A program made the translations under genes and the position numbers. From NCBI RefSeq assembly GCF_900112365.1, contig NZ_FOLQ01000010.1, positions 124,001-188,000 on the forward strand: a stretch of 64,000 nucleotides of DNA. The letters are read 5' to 3'. Of this stretch, positions 52,572 through 61,067 are shown piece by piece (the stretch's first letter is position 1; every line of letters starts with the position of its first letter). This DNA is from Spirosoma endophyticum (GTDB taxonomy: Bacteria > Bacteroidota > Bacteroidia > Cytophagales > Spirosomataceae). The notes beneath the pieces were generated by a model. That model was not told the DNA's origin. It saw only the letters and a list, made by a program, of their open reading frames with translations, and searched no databases.

Positions 52572-53291
52572 TTACTTAGGCATCGCGAAAATAGTTGGAT
52601 CTATTTTAGGGTTAAAGACAACGTTCGAAAGCGTTAACGTAACAGAGCCGGGCATGGCTGGGCTATTAAGCTCCATCGTAGAGGGGAGCGTTAGGCCCTC
52701 AATCGTTTTGTAATTGCCATACTGCTGCTTAACCTCACCCGATTGGCCTTGTACCGATACCGTTGCTTTCATCGCCAGCAACTGGTAAGTATTGGCGTCT
52801 ACGTAGTAGTTGGCTACTCCTTCTGGCCGTGTTACTTTCAGATTAAAGACGTCCTTGTCATTCATTTTCTCCTTGCCCACTAGCTCAACCGGATATTTTT
52901 GCGTCCTGGCCGTAGATAAATCAGCCCCTATTAAGAAGGTATTTCCTTTCTGCATTTTTATCTGATCTTCGGGAATAGGTTGGGCACCAGACCCGCCGGT
53001 CATTGGATTAATCATCCAGCCTTTTTCGCCATCAACGACCTGTGTGATCTGCTGACCCATGGCCGAAATATCCGTTCGGGATGACTGACCGACCACTGTC
53101 GTTGTTTTGCCTGTCATTTCCATGCCCATAATGCTCATGCTCTGGTTGTACTGGAGCGTTTTTACCGAGGCAATTTTATCGGTCCCACCCAAAGCCGCTA
53201 TGTTCTTGTCAATTATTTCATCGGCCGTCTGCGCAAAGGATAAAGCCGGAATTGCCACAAGGGCAACAAGGGTGATCAGTTGTTTTTTCAT
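52572..53291 (-). CDS. LolA-like outer-membrane lipoprotein-sorting family protein
   Basis: A 239-residue periplasmic protein with a signal peptide (about 1-20, ending SFAQ). The mature part begins TADEIIDKNIAALGGTDKIASVKTLQYNQSMSIMG, then strands of a LolA/LppX-like half barrel (GKTTTVVGQSSRTDI, YYVDANTYQLLAMKATV, GLTLPSTMELNSP). Such proteins are common in Bacteroidota, often beside M16 peptidases, and may bind lipids or lipoproteins. No partner is adjacent. Confidence 0.8.
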   Translation of the reverse strand: MKKQLITLVALVAIPALSFAQTADEIIDKNIAALGGTDKIASVKTLQYNQSMSIMGMEMTGKTTTVVGQSSRTDISAMGQQITQVVDGEKGWMINPMTGGSGAQPIPEDQIKMQKGNTFLIGADLSTARTQKYPVELVGKEKMNDKDVFNLKVTRPEGVANYYVDANTYQLLAMKATVSVQGQSGEVKQQYGNYKTIEGLTLPSTMELNSPAMPGSVTLTLSNVVFNPKIDPTIFAMPK

Positions 53292-53470
53292 GAAAAAGTT
53301 TGTCAGAAACTATGTCAAAGATACTAAACCGGGCACAGCAATAATGGTTGTTCAGGGAAAAATAGCGACGTGTTAGTGAACCACCAGCAACTTTAACGGC
53401 CAACTGGTTTGCAGGGCTGAGCGCCGTTTTCTACCTTCATAAGTTGAATCCTTTACTAACTAAACCTACG

Positions 53471-54691
53471 ATGCTCTCGACGACCCGCATTAAACTTTCC
53501 GTCATGATGTTCCTCCAGTTTTTTGTTTGGGGCGCGTGGTACGGTCAAGTAACGAAATACCTTGAGACCCAACTCCATGCCACTGGTATACAGCAGGGAG
53601 CCGCTTTTGCAACCTTTTCGATTGCGATGATCGTGGCTCCCTTTTTCGTAGGCATGATTGCCGACCGTTACTTTGCTGCCCAAAAAGTTTTAGGCGTGCT
53701 CAATCTGCTAGGGGCAGCAATTTTGTTCTATCTGATCCAAATCAATGATGCGGACCAGTTTTTTTGGGTTCTTTTGGTTTACTGTTTGACATTTGCGCCA
53801 ACGCTGGCTCTGACCACGTCAATTGCCATGCAGCAGATGACCAGTCCTGAAAAAGAGTTTCCGGGTATACGCGTGTTAGGGACTGTATCTTGGATTGTTG
53901 TAACAAACATAGTTGGGTACTACGGCTTTGGGGATAAAGTAACGATTTTCCAACTATCGATGTACTCGGCTATTGCGCTGGGTATTTTCTCATTTTTCCT
54001 GCCCGACACACCTCCTAAAGCTACAACTGCCACCTCATTTGCACAGATTTTGGGACTGGATGCATTCAAATTATTTAAAGATCGATCCTTCGCCATTTTC
54101 TTTCTGTCGTCGGTACTCATTTGCATTCCGTTGTCGTTCTATTACGCTATGGCTAACCCTTCCCTGACGGATGGGGGTATGCAAAACGTGGAAAATAAAA
54201 TGTCGCTGGGGCAGGCATCAGAAGTGATTTTTATGCTACTGATTCCGCTGGCATACACGCGCTTAGGCGTTAAGAAAATGCTCATTGTAGGCTTGGTTGC
54301 CTGGATTATCCGGTTCATTGGTTTTGGTTATGGCGATGGTGGTTCGGGCGAATGGATGCTCTATCTGGCTATCATACTACACGGCGTTTGCTATGATTTC
54401 TTCTTTGTAACGGGCCAGATTTATACGGATAATAAGGCGGGCGAGAAAATAAAATCGTCGGCACAGGGACTGATTTCACTCGCTACGTATGGTATCGGTA
54501 TGGGTATCGGCTCTTATCTTTCTGGCATTGTGAAAGATATGTTCAAGACTGGAAATAGTGTTAACTGGACTGATTTCTGGCTTGTCCCAGCAGGTATCGC
54601 GGCTGTGGTCCTGATTGTGTTTGTGTTTTTGTTTACTGACAATAAGCAAATTCGGGCGAAAGAAGACGAGTTAGTGCCAGGAAATTTATAA
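53471..54691 (+). CDS. nucleoside:H+ symporter family (NupG-like) permease
   Basis: A 406-residue MFS protein of the nucleoside permease group with about 12 helices. Typical regions are LQFFVWGAWYGQVTKYLETQL, FVGMIADRYFAAQKVLGVLNLLGA, FPGIRVLGTVSWIVV and DFFFVTGQIYTDNKAGEKIKSSAQGL. It imports nucleosides in relatives. The ATG at 53471 is preferred over 53444, which adds residues without a counterpart. AMP nucleosidase and ribokinase elsewhere in the window would feed on the same compounds, but they are not in an operon with it. A 34-bp perfect inverted repeat follows its stop. Confidence 0.85.
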   Translation: MLSTTRIKLSVMMFLQFFVWGAWYGQVTKYLETQLHATGIQQGAAFATFSIAMIVAPFFVGMIADRYFAAQKVLGVLNLLGAAILFYLIQINDADQFFWVLLVYCLTFAPTLALTTSIAMQQMTSPEKEFPGIRVLGTVSWIVVTNIVGYYGFGDKVTIFQLSMYSAIALGIFSFFLPDTPPKATTATSFAQILGLDAFKLFKDRSFAIFFLSSVLICIPLSFYYAMANPSLTDGGMQNVENKMSLGQASEVIFMLLIPLAYTRLGVKKMLIVGLVAWIIRFIGFGYGDGGSGEWMLYLAIILHGVCYDFFFVTGQIYTDNKAGEKIKSSAQGLISLATYGIGMGIGSYLSGIVKDMFKTGNSVNWTDFWLVPAGIAAVVLIVFVFLFTDNKQIRAKEDELVPGNL

Positions 54692-54700
54692 ACTTATTTC

Positions 54701-54780
54701 AAACACAGCGTTACGGAGGCATCACGGAGAACACGGAAAATGCTCAGTGTTCTCCGTGATGCCTCCGTAACGCTGTGTTT
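54701..54780. repeat. 34-bp perfect inverted repeat, AACACAG class, copy 3
   Basis: Arms 54701-54734 and 54747-54780 are perfectly complementary over 34 bp with a 12-nt loop. The ends read AAACACAG and GGAGAACAC, as in the repeats at 5855 and 24453, with a private middle. It starts nine bases after the permease stop and ends seven bases before the exonuclease III start codon. Confidence 0.93.
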
Positions 54781-54787
54781 ACCTCCT

Positions 54788-55564
54788 ATGCAACTCATTT
54801 CCTATAATATCAACGGCATTCGGGCCGCTCTACGTAACGGACTGTCCGACTGGCTTGCCCAGCACCAATTCGATATTCTCTGCTTTCAGGAAGTTAAAGC
54901 CACCGCCGACGTAGTGGATCTAGCTGTTTTTGAACAGCTTGGTTATCAGTACCACTGGCATGCGGCCGAAAAGAAAGGCTATTCGGGCGTAGCGACATTC
55001 TCTAAAATTGCGCCAACCAACGTAGTGCTGGGTTGTGGCCTGCCGGTTTATGATTGCGAAGGCCGTATCCTGCGCACCGATTTTGACGACCTGACACTGC
55101 TCAACTGTTACTTTCCATCCGGCACGTCCGGGGAAATACGGCAGGGTGTGAAGATGGAGTTCCTGCGCGACTTTTATGACTACGTAGTGGAATTGCGGAA
55201 AACCCGCCCGAAACTTATCGTCGTTGGCGATTACAACATTGCCCATAACGCCATCGACATTCACGACCCGATACGTAACAAAAACTCGACTGGCTTTTTG
55301 CCCGAAGAACGGGCCTGGATGGACCAATGGTTTGGGAATAATATGATCGATACGTTCCGATACAAACATCCCCAGGACGTAGCGTATAGCTGGTGGAGTT
55401 ACCGCGCTGGTGCCCGCAGCAATAACAAAGGCTGGCGTATCGACTACGCATCGGTGACGGACAATCTCCGCGATCAGATCGTAGACTGCCAGATGCTATC
55501 CGATGCCGTTCACGCCGACCATTGCCCGGTCTGGTTATCAATGAGTGAGAGAGCGAATGAGTGA
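54788..55564 (+). CDS. xth: exodeoxyribonuclease III / AP endonuclease
   Basis: Repairs abasic sites and digests 3' ends. The 258-residue endonuclease/exonuclease-phosphatase protein has [11 protein letters not shown] with the metal-site Asn, Glu35 in [15 protein letters not shown] (catalytic Asp/Asn), [20 protein letters not shown] and the final DHCPVWL with the catalytic His. The reading frame extends upstream to 54740 through the inverted repeat; the true start is [10 protein letters not shown] at 54788. The last residues (SERANE) and the stop codon are encoded inside another inverted repeat (55540-55616). Confidence 0.95.
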   Translation: MQLISYNINGIRAALRNGLSDWLAQHQFDILCFQEVKATADVVDLAVFEQLGYQYHWHAAEKKGYSGVATFSKIAPTNVVLGCGLPVYDCEGRILRTDFDDLTLLNCYFPSGTSGEIRQGVKMEFLRDFYDYVVELRKTRPKLIVVGDYNIAHNAIDIHDPIRNKNSTGFLPEERAWMDQWFGNNMIDTFRYKHPQDVAYSWWSYRAGARSNNKGWRIDYASVTDNLRDQIVDCQMLSDAVHADHCPVWLSMSERANE

Positions 55565-55616
55565 AAGAGCGATGCCACAGTATACGCTCTTTCACTCATT
55601 CGCTTTCTCACTCATT
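55540..55616. repeat. 32-bp inverted repeat overlapping xth and abutting the next start codon
   Basis: Arms 55540-55571 and 55585-55616 pair over 32 bp with a single G-U pair and a 13-nt loop. The left arm encodes the C-terminus and stop of exonuclease III. The right arm ends exactly one base before the ATG of the pseudouridine synthase (55617). The arm is a tandem of AATGAGTGAGARAGCG and AATGAGTGAAAGAGCG. Confidence 0.93.
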
Positions 55617-56195
55617 ATGTATTTCCTCGTCTACAAACCGTACCTCATGCTCTCGCAGTTTTCGCGTGAGGGTAACAAACCAACGCTGGCTGATTTAGAA
55701 TTCGATTTTCCGACGGATGTGTATCCTGTTGGGCGGCTGGATGCAGATAGCGAAGGATTACTGTTGCTGACCAATGACAAACAACTCAACCATCGTTTGC
55801 TAAATCCGAAATTCCGGCATAATCGAACGTATTACGTGCAGGTCGAGGGCGCACTGACCAGCGAGGCTTGTCAATTGCTGGCCGATGGTGTCACGATTTC
55901 GGTAGACGGAAAACCGTATCATACGCTTGCCGCCCATGCTCAGTCCATTGACGAACCACCCTTGCCCGCTCGTAATCCTCCCATTCGTTACCGGGCCAAT
56001 ATTCCAACTTCCTGGTTATCCATCGCGCTCCACGAAGGTAAAAACCGGCAGGTTCGCAAGATGACGGCCGCGGTAGGTTTCCCAACCCTCCGGCTCGTGC
56101 GCTGGGCTATTGAGACCTTCACGGCGGAAGGCATGGAACCGGGTCAGGTGCGTGAGTTAAGCCGGGCAGACGTACTACGTGGGCTGCGGCTTTGA
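55617..56195 (+). CDS. 23S rRNA pseudouridine synthase, RluE type
   Basis: Isomerises a uridine in 23S rRNA. The 192-residue protein is the short RsuA/RluE type without an S4 domain. It starts [19 protein letters not shown], has the catalytic Asp42 in [17 protein letters not shown], and the C-terminal motifs [12 protein letters not shown] and [11 protein letters not shown]. The reading frame continues upstream to 55545 through the inverted repeat; MYFLVYKPY is the family start. A perfect terminator follows. Confidence 0.9.
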   Translation: MYFLVYKPYLMLSQFSREGNKPTLADLEFDFPTDVYPVGRLDADSEGLLLLTNDKQLNHRLLNPKFRHNRTYYVQVEGALTSEACQLLADGVTISVDGKPYHTLAAHAQSIDEPPLPARNPPIRYRANIPTSWLSIALHEGKNRQVRKMTAAVGFPTLRLVRWAIETFTAEGMEPGQVRELSRADVLRGLRL

Positions 56196-56226
56196 CTAGC
56201 CTGAGAAATTTTAAAAATCTGAGAGT

Positions 56227-56260
56227 AGCCCTCCAGGAAATGTTTCCTGGAGGGCTTTTT
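56227..56260 (+). terminator. intrinsic terminator of the pseudouridine synthase
   Basis: AGCCCTCCAGGAAA (56227-56240) pairs with TTTCCTGGAGGGCT (56243-56256), followed by a T-run. It lies 31 bases after the stop codon. Confidence 0.9.
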
Positions 56261-56315
56261 ACGTTCCTGTCGTCATGTGTTATCTTTACACGTACGCAAT
56301 CAACCCCAACTGGCT

Positions 56316-57365
56316 TTGAAGACGCTCAACGACAGGCGACTACGTATTTTCGGACCATTTGTTGTCTTTGTGGTCGGAACGCTGTTTTTTCGCCTGAACT
56401 GGTACTTTGAGGAACCGTTATCCACTGTGTTGCGCAGCGACCTGATAGCATTAGGGGCGGGTTATATTTGCTGGAATCTGGCTCGCTGGGTGGTTCTTTC
56501 GCTACAAAATCGCTATCCTGGTCTGGCCAGTACCCGTCGTCGTCTGCAATGGATGGCGTTGTTGCTTCCTGTGCTGGTAAATATCGCCTGGATAATTCGG
56601 CGAGTAGGACATATGGCCTTCAACGGACTGGATACGTTCTGGGCACCGTTGCCCGAATACACATATGCGCTTGGTATTCAGTTGTTTTATCACGCCGTCT
56701 ATTTTGTCATTTACGAAGTCAGCTACGTGATGCAGGCCTGGCAGCAAACTTATGAACGAAACGAAGGGCTCAAAAAGGACAAGCTACAGCACCAGCTTGA
56801 TCGGTTAAAAAGCCAGATAAATCCACACTTTCTATTTAATAGTCTGAACATACTGTCGTCGCTTATTTATGAAGATCCCCGAAAGGCAGAAGACGTAGTG
56901 GATGAAATTAGTATTGTATATCGCTATCTTTTGCGCGTCAATGATGGCGAATTGACGACGCTTGGCGCCGAACTTCAATTTATTCAATCCTATTTCCACC
57001 TGTTGCAAACCCGGTATGGTGTAGGGCTCGATTTGCAGATTCGGGTTGAAGCGGAGAAACGTGATTTCAAACTACCCGCGTTGACGTTGCAGCTGTTGCT
57101 GGAAAATGCAGTCAAGCACAATGTCATGATGCCCGACCGGCCGTTGAAGATTGTTATCGAGACCCAGGGCCAGTCGTTACTCGTTCGGAATAATCTTCAG
57201 CGGAAAAATACGCCCGTATTATCGAACAAGGTGGGACTGACTAACATCGCTACTAAATATAGATTGCTGGGTAAGGGTGATGTGTCCATTCAGGAAATTG
57301 ACGGGCAGTTTATTGTTACCTTGCCGTTGCTGGCGAATCAGCCCGAATTAATTGTTCGTTCATGA
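56316..57365 (+). CDS. LytS-type membrane histidine kinase, first of a tandem pair
   Basis: A kinase of the His_kinase (LytS/YehU) family. I set the start at the TTG at 56316: from there it aligns residue for residue with the downstream paralogue (KTLNDRRLRIFGP against KPLNDTRLRLLGP), and in both the phospho-acceptor is His171 in NPHFLFN. An ATG at 56277 lies upstream of the likely -7 box (TATCTTTA, 56281-56288) and is therefore less likely. About four membrane helices (12-28, 42-60, 78-95, 120-137) precede a coiled coil, the His_kinase domain and a shortened ATPase (LLLENAVKHN, VGLTNIATKYRLLG). It overlaps the next gene by four bases (ATGA). Confidence 0.85.
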   Translation: MKTLNDRRLRIFGPFVVFVVGTLFFRLNWYFEEPLSTVLRSDLIALGAGYICWNLARWVVLSLQNRYPGLASTRRRLQWMALLLPVLVNIAWIIRRVGHMAFNGLDTFWAPLPEYTYALGIQLFYHAVYFVIYEVSYVMQAWQQTYERNEGLKKDKLQHQLDRLKSQINPHFLFNSLNILSSLIYEDPRKAEDVVDEISIVYRYLLRVNDGELTTLGAELQFIQSYFHLLQTRYGVGLDLQIRVEAEKRDFKLPALTLQLLLENAVKHNVMMPDRPLKIVIETQGQSLLVRNNLQRKNTPVLSNKVGLTNIATKYRLLGKGDVSIQEIDGQFIVTLPLLANQPELIVRS

Positions 57366-58420
57366 AGCCACTTAACGACACCCGTCTGCGTTTACTGGGG
57401 CCGGTAGCCTTGTTTGCGTTTGTGGCTCTGTTTTTTCGGCTCGACTGGTATCTTAAGCTCCCGATTAAGACGGCCTTGTTCAATGATGCAATTGGTTTAA
57501 CGGCGGGTCTGATTTGCTGGCAGATTGCCCGCTGGGTGGTGCTAAGGCTTCAAAAGCAGTATCCGGGTCTGGCCAATACGCGTCGGCGTCTACTTTGGCT
57601 GTTAGCGGTTTTGCCCGTACTGGTAACGTTCGCCTGGTTGTTGCGTCACACCGTTCGTTTCTTGATCGAAGGGCAATTTCTATACTTCACCAGTGCTGTA
57701 GAACTGAGCCGAACGCTCGGGATGCAGGTCTTCTACCATTTCATCTATTTTGTAGTGTATGAAGGCTGGTACATTTCGCGCCAGTGGCAACGCGCAACCG
57801 TAGAGACCAATGACTTACAGAAGGTGTCGCTGCAAAGCCAGCTTACATCGTTACAAAGTCAGGTCAATCCTCATTTTTTGTTTAACTGCCTCAATTCGCT
57901 GTCATCACTGATTCGGGAAGATCCCGTAGCTGCCGACCAGTTTCTGGAAGAACTCACCAGCGTTTTCCGTTATCAACTGCAAGCGAGTGAAGACCGCCTG
58001 ATAGCCTTGCGCGAGGAGATGTCATTCATTCATGCCTACATTCACCTCTTGCAAACCCGTTATCCAACGGGGCTGGTGTTTGACCTTGCCGTCGATGAGT
58101 CGTTGCTGGCTTTATTCATCCCCCCGCTGGCGATTCAGGTGCTGGTCGAAAATGCAGTACGGTATAATGTGATTTTGGCCACAAAACCCCTGACCATTCG
58201 AATAAGTACTACGTCTGATCGGTGGTTATTGGTCGAGAATACACTTCAACGAAAGTCTATTCGGATCGACACTGTTGGAGAGGGTCTGACAAATCTGGCG
58301 GCAACTTACGCGTTACTGGGCCAGGAGACGATTCAGATTGACGAGCAGAAAGGCCGATATATGGTGAGCCTTCCTTTGTTGAGTCAAGAGTCCGTGGCTA
58401 TTTCCCCATCCATTTCTTAA
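57362..58420 (+). CDS. LytS-type membrane histidine kinase, second of a tandem pair
   Basis: A 352-residue paralogue of the preceding gene with the same four-helix N-terminus and His171 in VNPHFLFN. The ATPase region reads VLVENAVRYNV and EGLTNLAATYALLG. The two proteins are roughly half identical by eye, so they arose by tandem duplication. Its final 23 bases overlap the end of the oppositely transcribed LytTR regulator gene (58398-58420). Probably forms homo- or heterodimers with its twin and signals to that regulator. Confidence 0.88.
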   Translation: MKPLNDTRLRLLGPVALFAFVALFFRLDWYLKLPIKTALFNDAIGLTAGLICWQIARWVVLRLQKQYPGLANTRRRLLWLLAVLPVLVTFAWLLRHTVRFLIEGQFLYFTSAVELSRTLGMQVFYHFIYFVVYEGWYISRQWQRATVETNDLQKVSLQSQLTSLQSQVNPHFLFNCLNSLSSLIREDPVAADQFLEELTSVFRYQLQASEDRLIALREEMSFIHAYIHLLQTRYPTGLVFDLAVDESLLALFIPPLAIQVLVENAVRYNVILATKPLTIRISTTSDRWLLVENTLQRKSIRIDTVGEGLTNLAATYALLGQETIQIDEQKGRYMVSLPLLSQESVAISPSIS

Positions 58421-59174
58421 ACTCCGTTGCCCGCTCCCGGCTGACCAATACCTCGTCGGTTGTTGCTGGTTTGAGCACTAATTTGAGTTTATTATTAAAA
58501 TACGGATGAATCTGCTGGACCGCATTGACGGCTACGATAAATTGCCGGTTGGCCCGGAAGAACTCCGTAGGGTCGAGCATGGTGTCAAGCTCATCGAGCG
58601 TATAATCCAGCGAAAACTTCTGGTTGGTATAAGTTCGAAACAAACTGACGCCTTCCTCGGAAAAGAAATAAGCAATGTCACCCACTTCGACAGGCAACCA
58701 CTGCGAAAGGTGACGTACCAGAAAACGCTTGCGGTGTTCGGTTGGCTTAAGTTGCTGCCGAAGTTGTTGCACAAAGGCATCAATCGCTACGTGTCCGTCC
58801 GTTTCTGTCTCTGGTTGTCTCGTGAGCCGTTTGTGTTTAGCCAGACTTGCTTCCAGTTCAGTACGTTTGATAGGTTTAAGTAAGTAATCAATGCTATTGA
58901 CCTTAAATGCCTTCAGGGCATATTCATCGTATGAGGTCGTGAAGATGACGGGTGATGCAACGGGTGTCTGCTCGAAAATTTCGAAGCTTTGCCCATCGGC
59001 CAGTTCAATATCCATCAAAATCAGATCGGGAGCGGGGTGATTCTGCAAATAATTTACCGATGCCTGCACACTGGCGGCTGTAGCTATAACCTGAATGGTC
59101 GGATCTACCTCTTGTAGCAGCCGGGTTAGCTTACGAGCAGCTAGCTCTTCATCTTCGATCACGAATACGTTCAT
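58398..59174 (-). CDS. LytTR-type response regulator
   Basis: A 258-residue transcription factor: receiver (about 1-118) with EDEE at 7-10, phospho-acceptor Asp55 in LILMDIELADG and TSYDEYALKAF; then a LytTR DNA-binding domain (about 150-255) with FLVRHLSQWLPVEVGDIAYFFSEEGVSLFRT and FFRANRQFIVAVNAVQQIHPYFNNKLKLVL. It is the obvious partner of the two LytS kinases, although transcribed convergently and overlapping the second kinase gene by 23 bp, an arrangement that could give antisense coupling. Confidence 0.92.
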   Translation of the reverse strand: MNVFVIEDEELAARKLTRLLQEVDPTIQVIATAASVQASVNYLQNHPAPDLILMDIELADGQSFEIFEQTPVASPVIFTTSYDEYALKAFKVNSIDYLLKPIKRTELEASLAKHKRLTRQPETETDGHVAIDAFVQQLRQQLKPTEHRKRFLVRHLSQWLPVEVGDIAYFFSEEGVSLFRTYTNQKFSLDYTLDELDTMLDPTEFFRANRQFIVAVNAVQQIHPYFNNKLKLVLKPATTDEVLVSRERATEFKKWMGK

Positions 59175-59384
59175 AACAGGATGGGCAATTTCAAGCTAAA
59201 AAAGAGAAAGGTTTCCTCTATTCGATTCTATAAAATTACGCATTGACGTTGCTTTTGTTAGAAGCATGTTCTTTCAACCGGTAAAACTAGTTTATGAAGT
59301 GATATTTAGGTCGTATCAAACAGATGATGGGGTAGTGCAACGCCACTGAATGCCCAGATCCTATTTCGCTTAAGTAAAATTCAT

Positions 59385-60080
59385 TTACAAAATCCCCTCA
59401 TCGGCGAAGCTGAAATAAGATTTGTCGGTGAAAATCAAATGATCGAGGACGGGAATATCCAGTAGCCGCCCTGCATCCCGAAGTTTTTTGGTAAGGTCTT
59501 TATCCGCTTGTGAAGGCGTCAGATTGCCCGATGGATGGTTGTGCAACAGGATCATGGACGAAGCAAGATGCTCGATGGCCTGTTTGAAAATGAGTTTCGG
59601 ATCGGCCACCGTACCCGAAACGCCCCCCGTGCTGATTTGCACGGGTCGCAAAATCTCATTGGCGCGATTCATCAGCAAAATCCAGAACTCCTCATGAGGT
59701 TTATCCATCAAATGGGGTATCATTTCGTTGTAGGCATCGCGGGAGCACGTAACGCGGGCTCGTTGCGGACGATCCTGTTCTTTGCGCCGACGGCCCAGTT
59801 CGAGGGCAGCTATGATGGTAATGCTCCTTGCTTCGCCGATACCCCGAAATTTAGAAAGGTCTTTAATGCTCAGTTTTGCCAGATCATTGAGGTTATTATT
59901 GACACTCTTAAGAATAATTCGGGCGACGTCTACGGCTGTTAAATCGACCGTACCAGAATTGATCAAAATGGCAATCAGTTCGGCTTCTGATAGGGCGGCT
60001 TTGCCCTTAAGCATTAATTTTTCGCGGGGGCGATCCTCTTCGGCCCAGCTTTGAATGGTGCCGGAAGTCTGGTACGTCAT
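59385..60080 (-). CDS. radC: RadC family JAB-domain protein
   Basis: A 231-residue protein with an N-terminal helix-hairpin-helix region (KFRGIGEARSITIIAALELGRR, about 77-98) and a C-terminal JAB/MPN metalloprotease-like domain with His180-x-His182 in LLHNHPSGNLTPSQAD and Asp193. Despite the old repair name, the family function is unsettled. It follows rpsT in the same direction, separated by an intrinsic terminator. Confidence 0.92.
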   Translation of the reverse strand: MTYQTSGTIQSWAEEDRPREKLMLKGKAALSEAELIAILINSGTVDLTAVDVARIILKSVNNNLNDLAKLSIKDLSKFRGIGEARSITIIAALELGRRRKEQDRPQRARVTCSRDAYNEMIPHLMDKPHEEFWILLMNRANEILRPVQISTGGVSGTVADPKLIFKQAIEHLASSMILLHNHPSGNLTPSQADKDLTKKLRDAGRLLDIPVLDHLIFTDKSYFSFADEGIL

Positions 60081-60121
60081 AGAGATAAGTAGGTTACGGG
60101 GCTATTTTGGTTTACAAAATG

Positions 60122-60156
60122 CACAAAAAAACCTTACCCGCAAAAAGGTAAGGTTT
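60122..60156 (-). terminator. intrinsic terminator of rpsT
   Basis: AAACCTTACC (60129-60138) pairs with GGTAAGGTTT (60147-60156), 8-nt loop. On the minus strand it starts 50 bases after the rpsT stop codon and ends in a run of T. Confidence 0.85.
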
Positions 60157-60206
60157 CAGATAGGTATAGCACCCGCAACAAAGAGTGAACCAAAACCAGG
60201 CTACGA

Positions 60207-60473
60207 CTAAGCCGATGCGGTTTTCAGGCCATTTACCAAACGAGCCAGTTTCGACTTGTTGTTAGAGGCTTTATTCTTATGGATGATATTGCGCTTAGCG
60301 AGTTTGTCAAGAGCAGATGAAACCGTTTTGAACAGTTCAACGGCCATTGCGTGGTCGGTAGTGGTACGGAGTCTTTTTACCATGTTCCGAGTCGTTACGT
60401 GCTGGTAACGGTTCATCAGACGCTTCTTGGCACTCGACCGGATTGCTTTTTTTGATGACTTATGATTTGCCAT
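60207..60473 (-). CDS. rpsT: 30S ribosomal protein S20
   Basis: A basic 88-residue protein of the small subunit, binding 16S rRNA. It begins MANHKSSKKAIRSSAKKRLMNRY and continues with the helical VKRLRTTTDHAMAVELF and DKLAKRNIIHKNKASNNKSKLARLVN. The start at 60473 is the family start; the reading frame continues to 60539. A matched promoter (TTG, 20 bases, TATTTTTG) lies upstream and no Shine-Dalgarno is seen in the leader (TTTTATATACCAATG). Confidence 0.96.
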   Translation of the reverse strand: MANHKSSKKAIRSSAKKRLMNRYQHVTTRNMVKRLRTTTDHAMAVELFKTVSSALDKLAKRNIIHKNKASNNKSKLARLVNGLKTASA

Positions 60474-60512
60474 TGGTATATAAAATGAGATCGTTGTCGC
60501 GATATGAGGGCG

Positions 60513-60543
60513 CAAAAATAAGAATTTCGGTTGGAACAATCAA
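60513..60543 (-). promoter_or_regulatory. Bacteroidota promoter of rpsT
   Basis: On the minus strand TTG (60543-60541) and TATTTTTG (60520-60513) are spaced 20 bases, close to the Bacteroidota -33/-7 consensus. The transcription start would fall about 35 bases upstream of the rpsT ATG. Confidence 0.6.
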
Positions 60544-60577
60544 GAGTCCCACCCGAAATTCTTTGTGTTTCACGACT

Positions 60578-60976
60578 TTACTGACGAATATCAGCGTTGA
60601 CAATCAACGTTTTTTCCCATATTCCTTTATTCTCAGTCACAAATTCTTTGTAGGCGTCGCTCTTCTCAAAAGTTTTTATGTCGGCTTCGTTCTGAAACGT
60701 AAGGTAATGTACTACGTCATAATCAGAAACGGCTCCATTTGGCAAAATTGTCTTGCCGGATGTGTAACCAACGACCTGTGGAATTTCATGCTTTAAGGCA
60801 GCAAAACCGCTCATATGCTGCTCAATAGCTCCATTTTCGACCCCATTTTTGAATTTTATGCACACAATTTGCTGTTTCTGGGCTTTTCTGGCTGGTGAGT
60901 ACGCACCATATATTGTTAAAGCAAATGCGCATAAAAGCACAACGATTAATGTATACCCTTTTGATTTTGCATTCAT
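60578..60976 (-). CDS. exported Dabb (stress-responsive A/B barrel) domain protein
   Basis: A 132-residue protein with an N-terminal signal/anchor (GYTLIVVLLCAFALTIYGAYSP) and a ferredoxin-like Dabb domain: QQIVCIKFKNGVENGAIEQHMSGFAALKHEIPQVVGYTSG, DVVHYLTFQNEADIKTFEKSDAYKEFV. Dabb proteins form dimeric barrels; function is usually unknown. The start at 60976 (MNAKSKGYTL) was preferred to 61024. Confidence 0.8.
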   Translation of the reverse strand: MNAKSKGYTLIVVLLCAFALTIYGAYSPARKAQKQQIVCIKFKNGVENGAIEQHMSGFAALKHEIPQVVGYTSGKTILPNGAVSDYDVVHYLTFQNEADIKTFEKSDAYKEFVTENKGIWEKTLIVNADIRQ

Positions 60977-61067
60977 GATTATTTGTAATTTATCTTTTTG
61001 GCCAAATTTTGTTCTGAATAACAAGGCTTTTTAAATGAATAATTAATTATTTTCCCTTTAAAGTACC

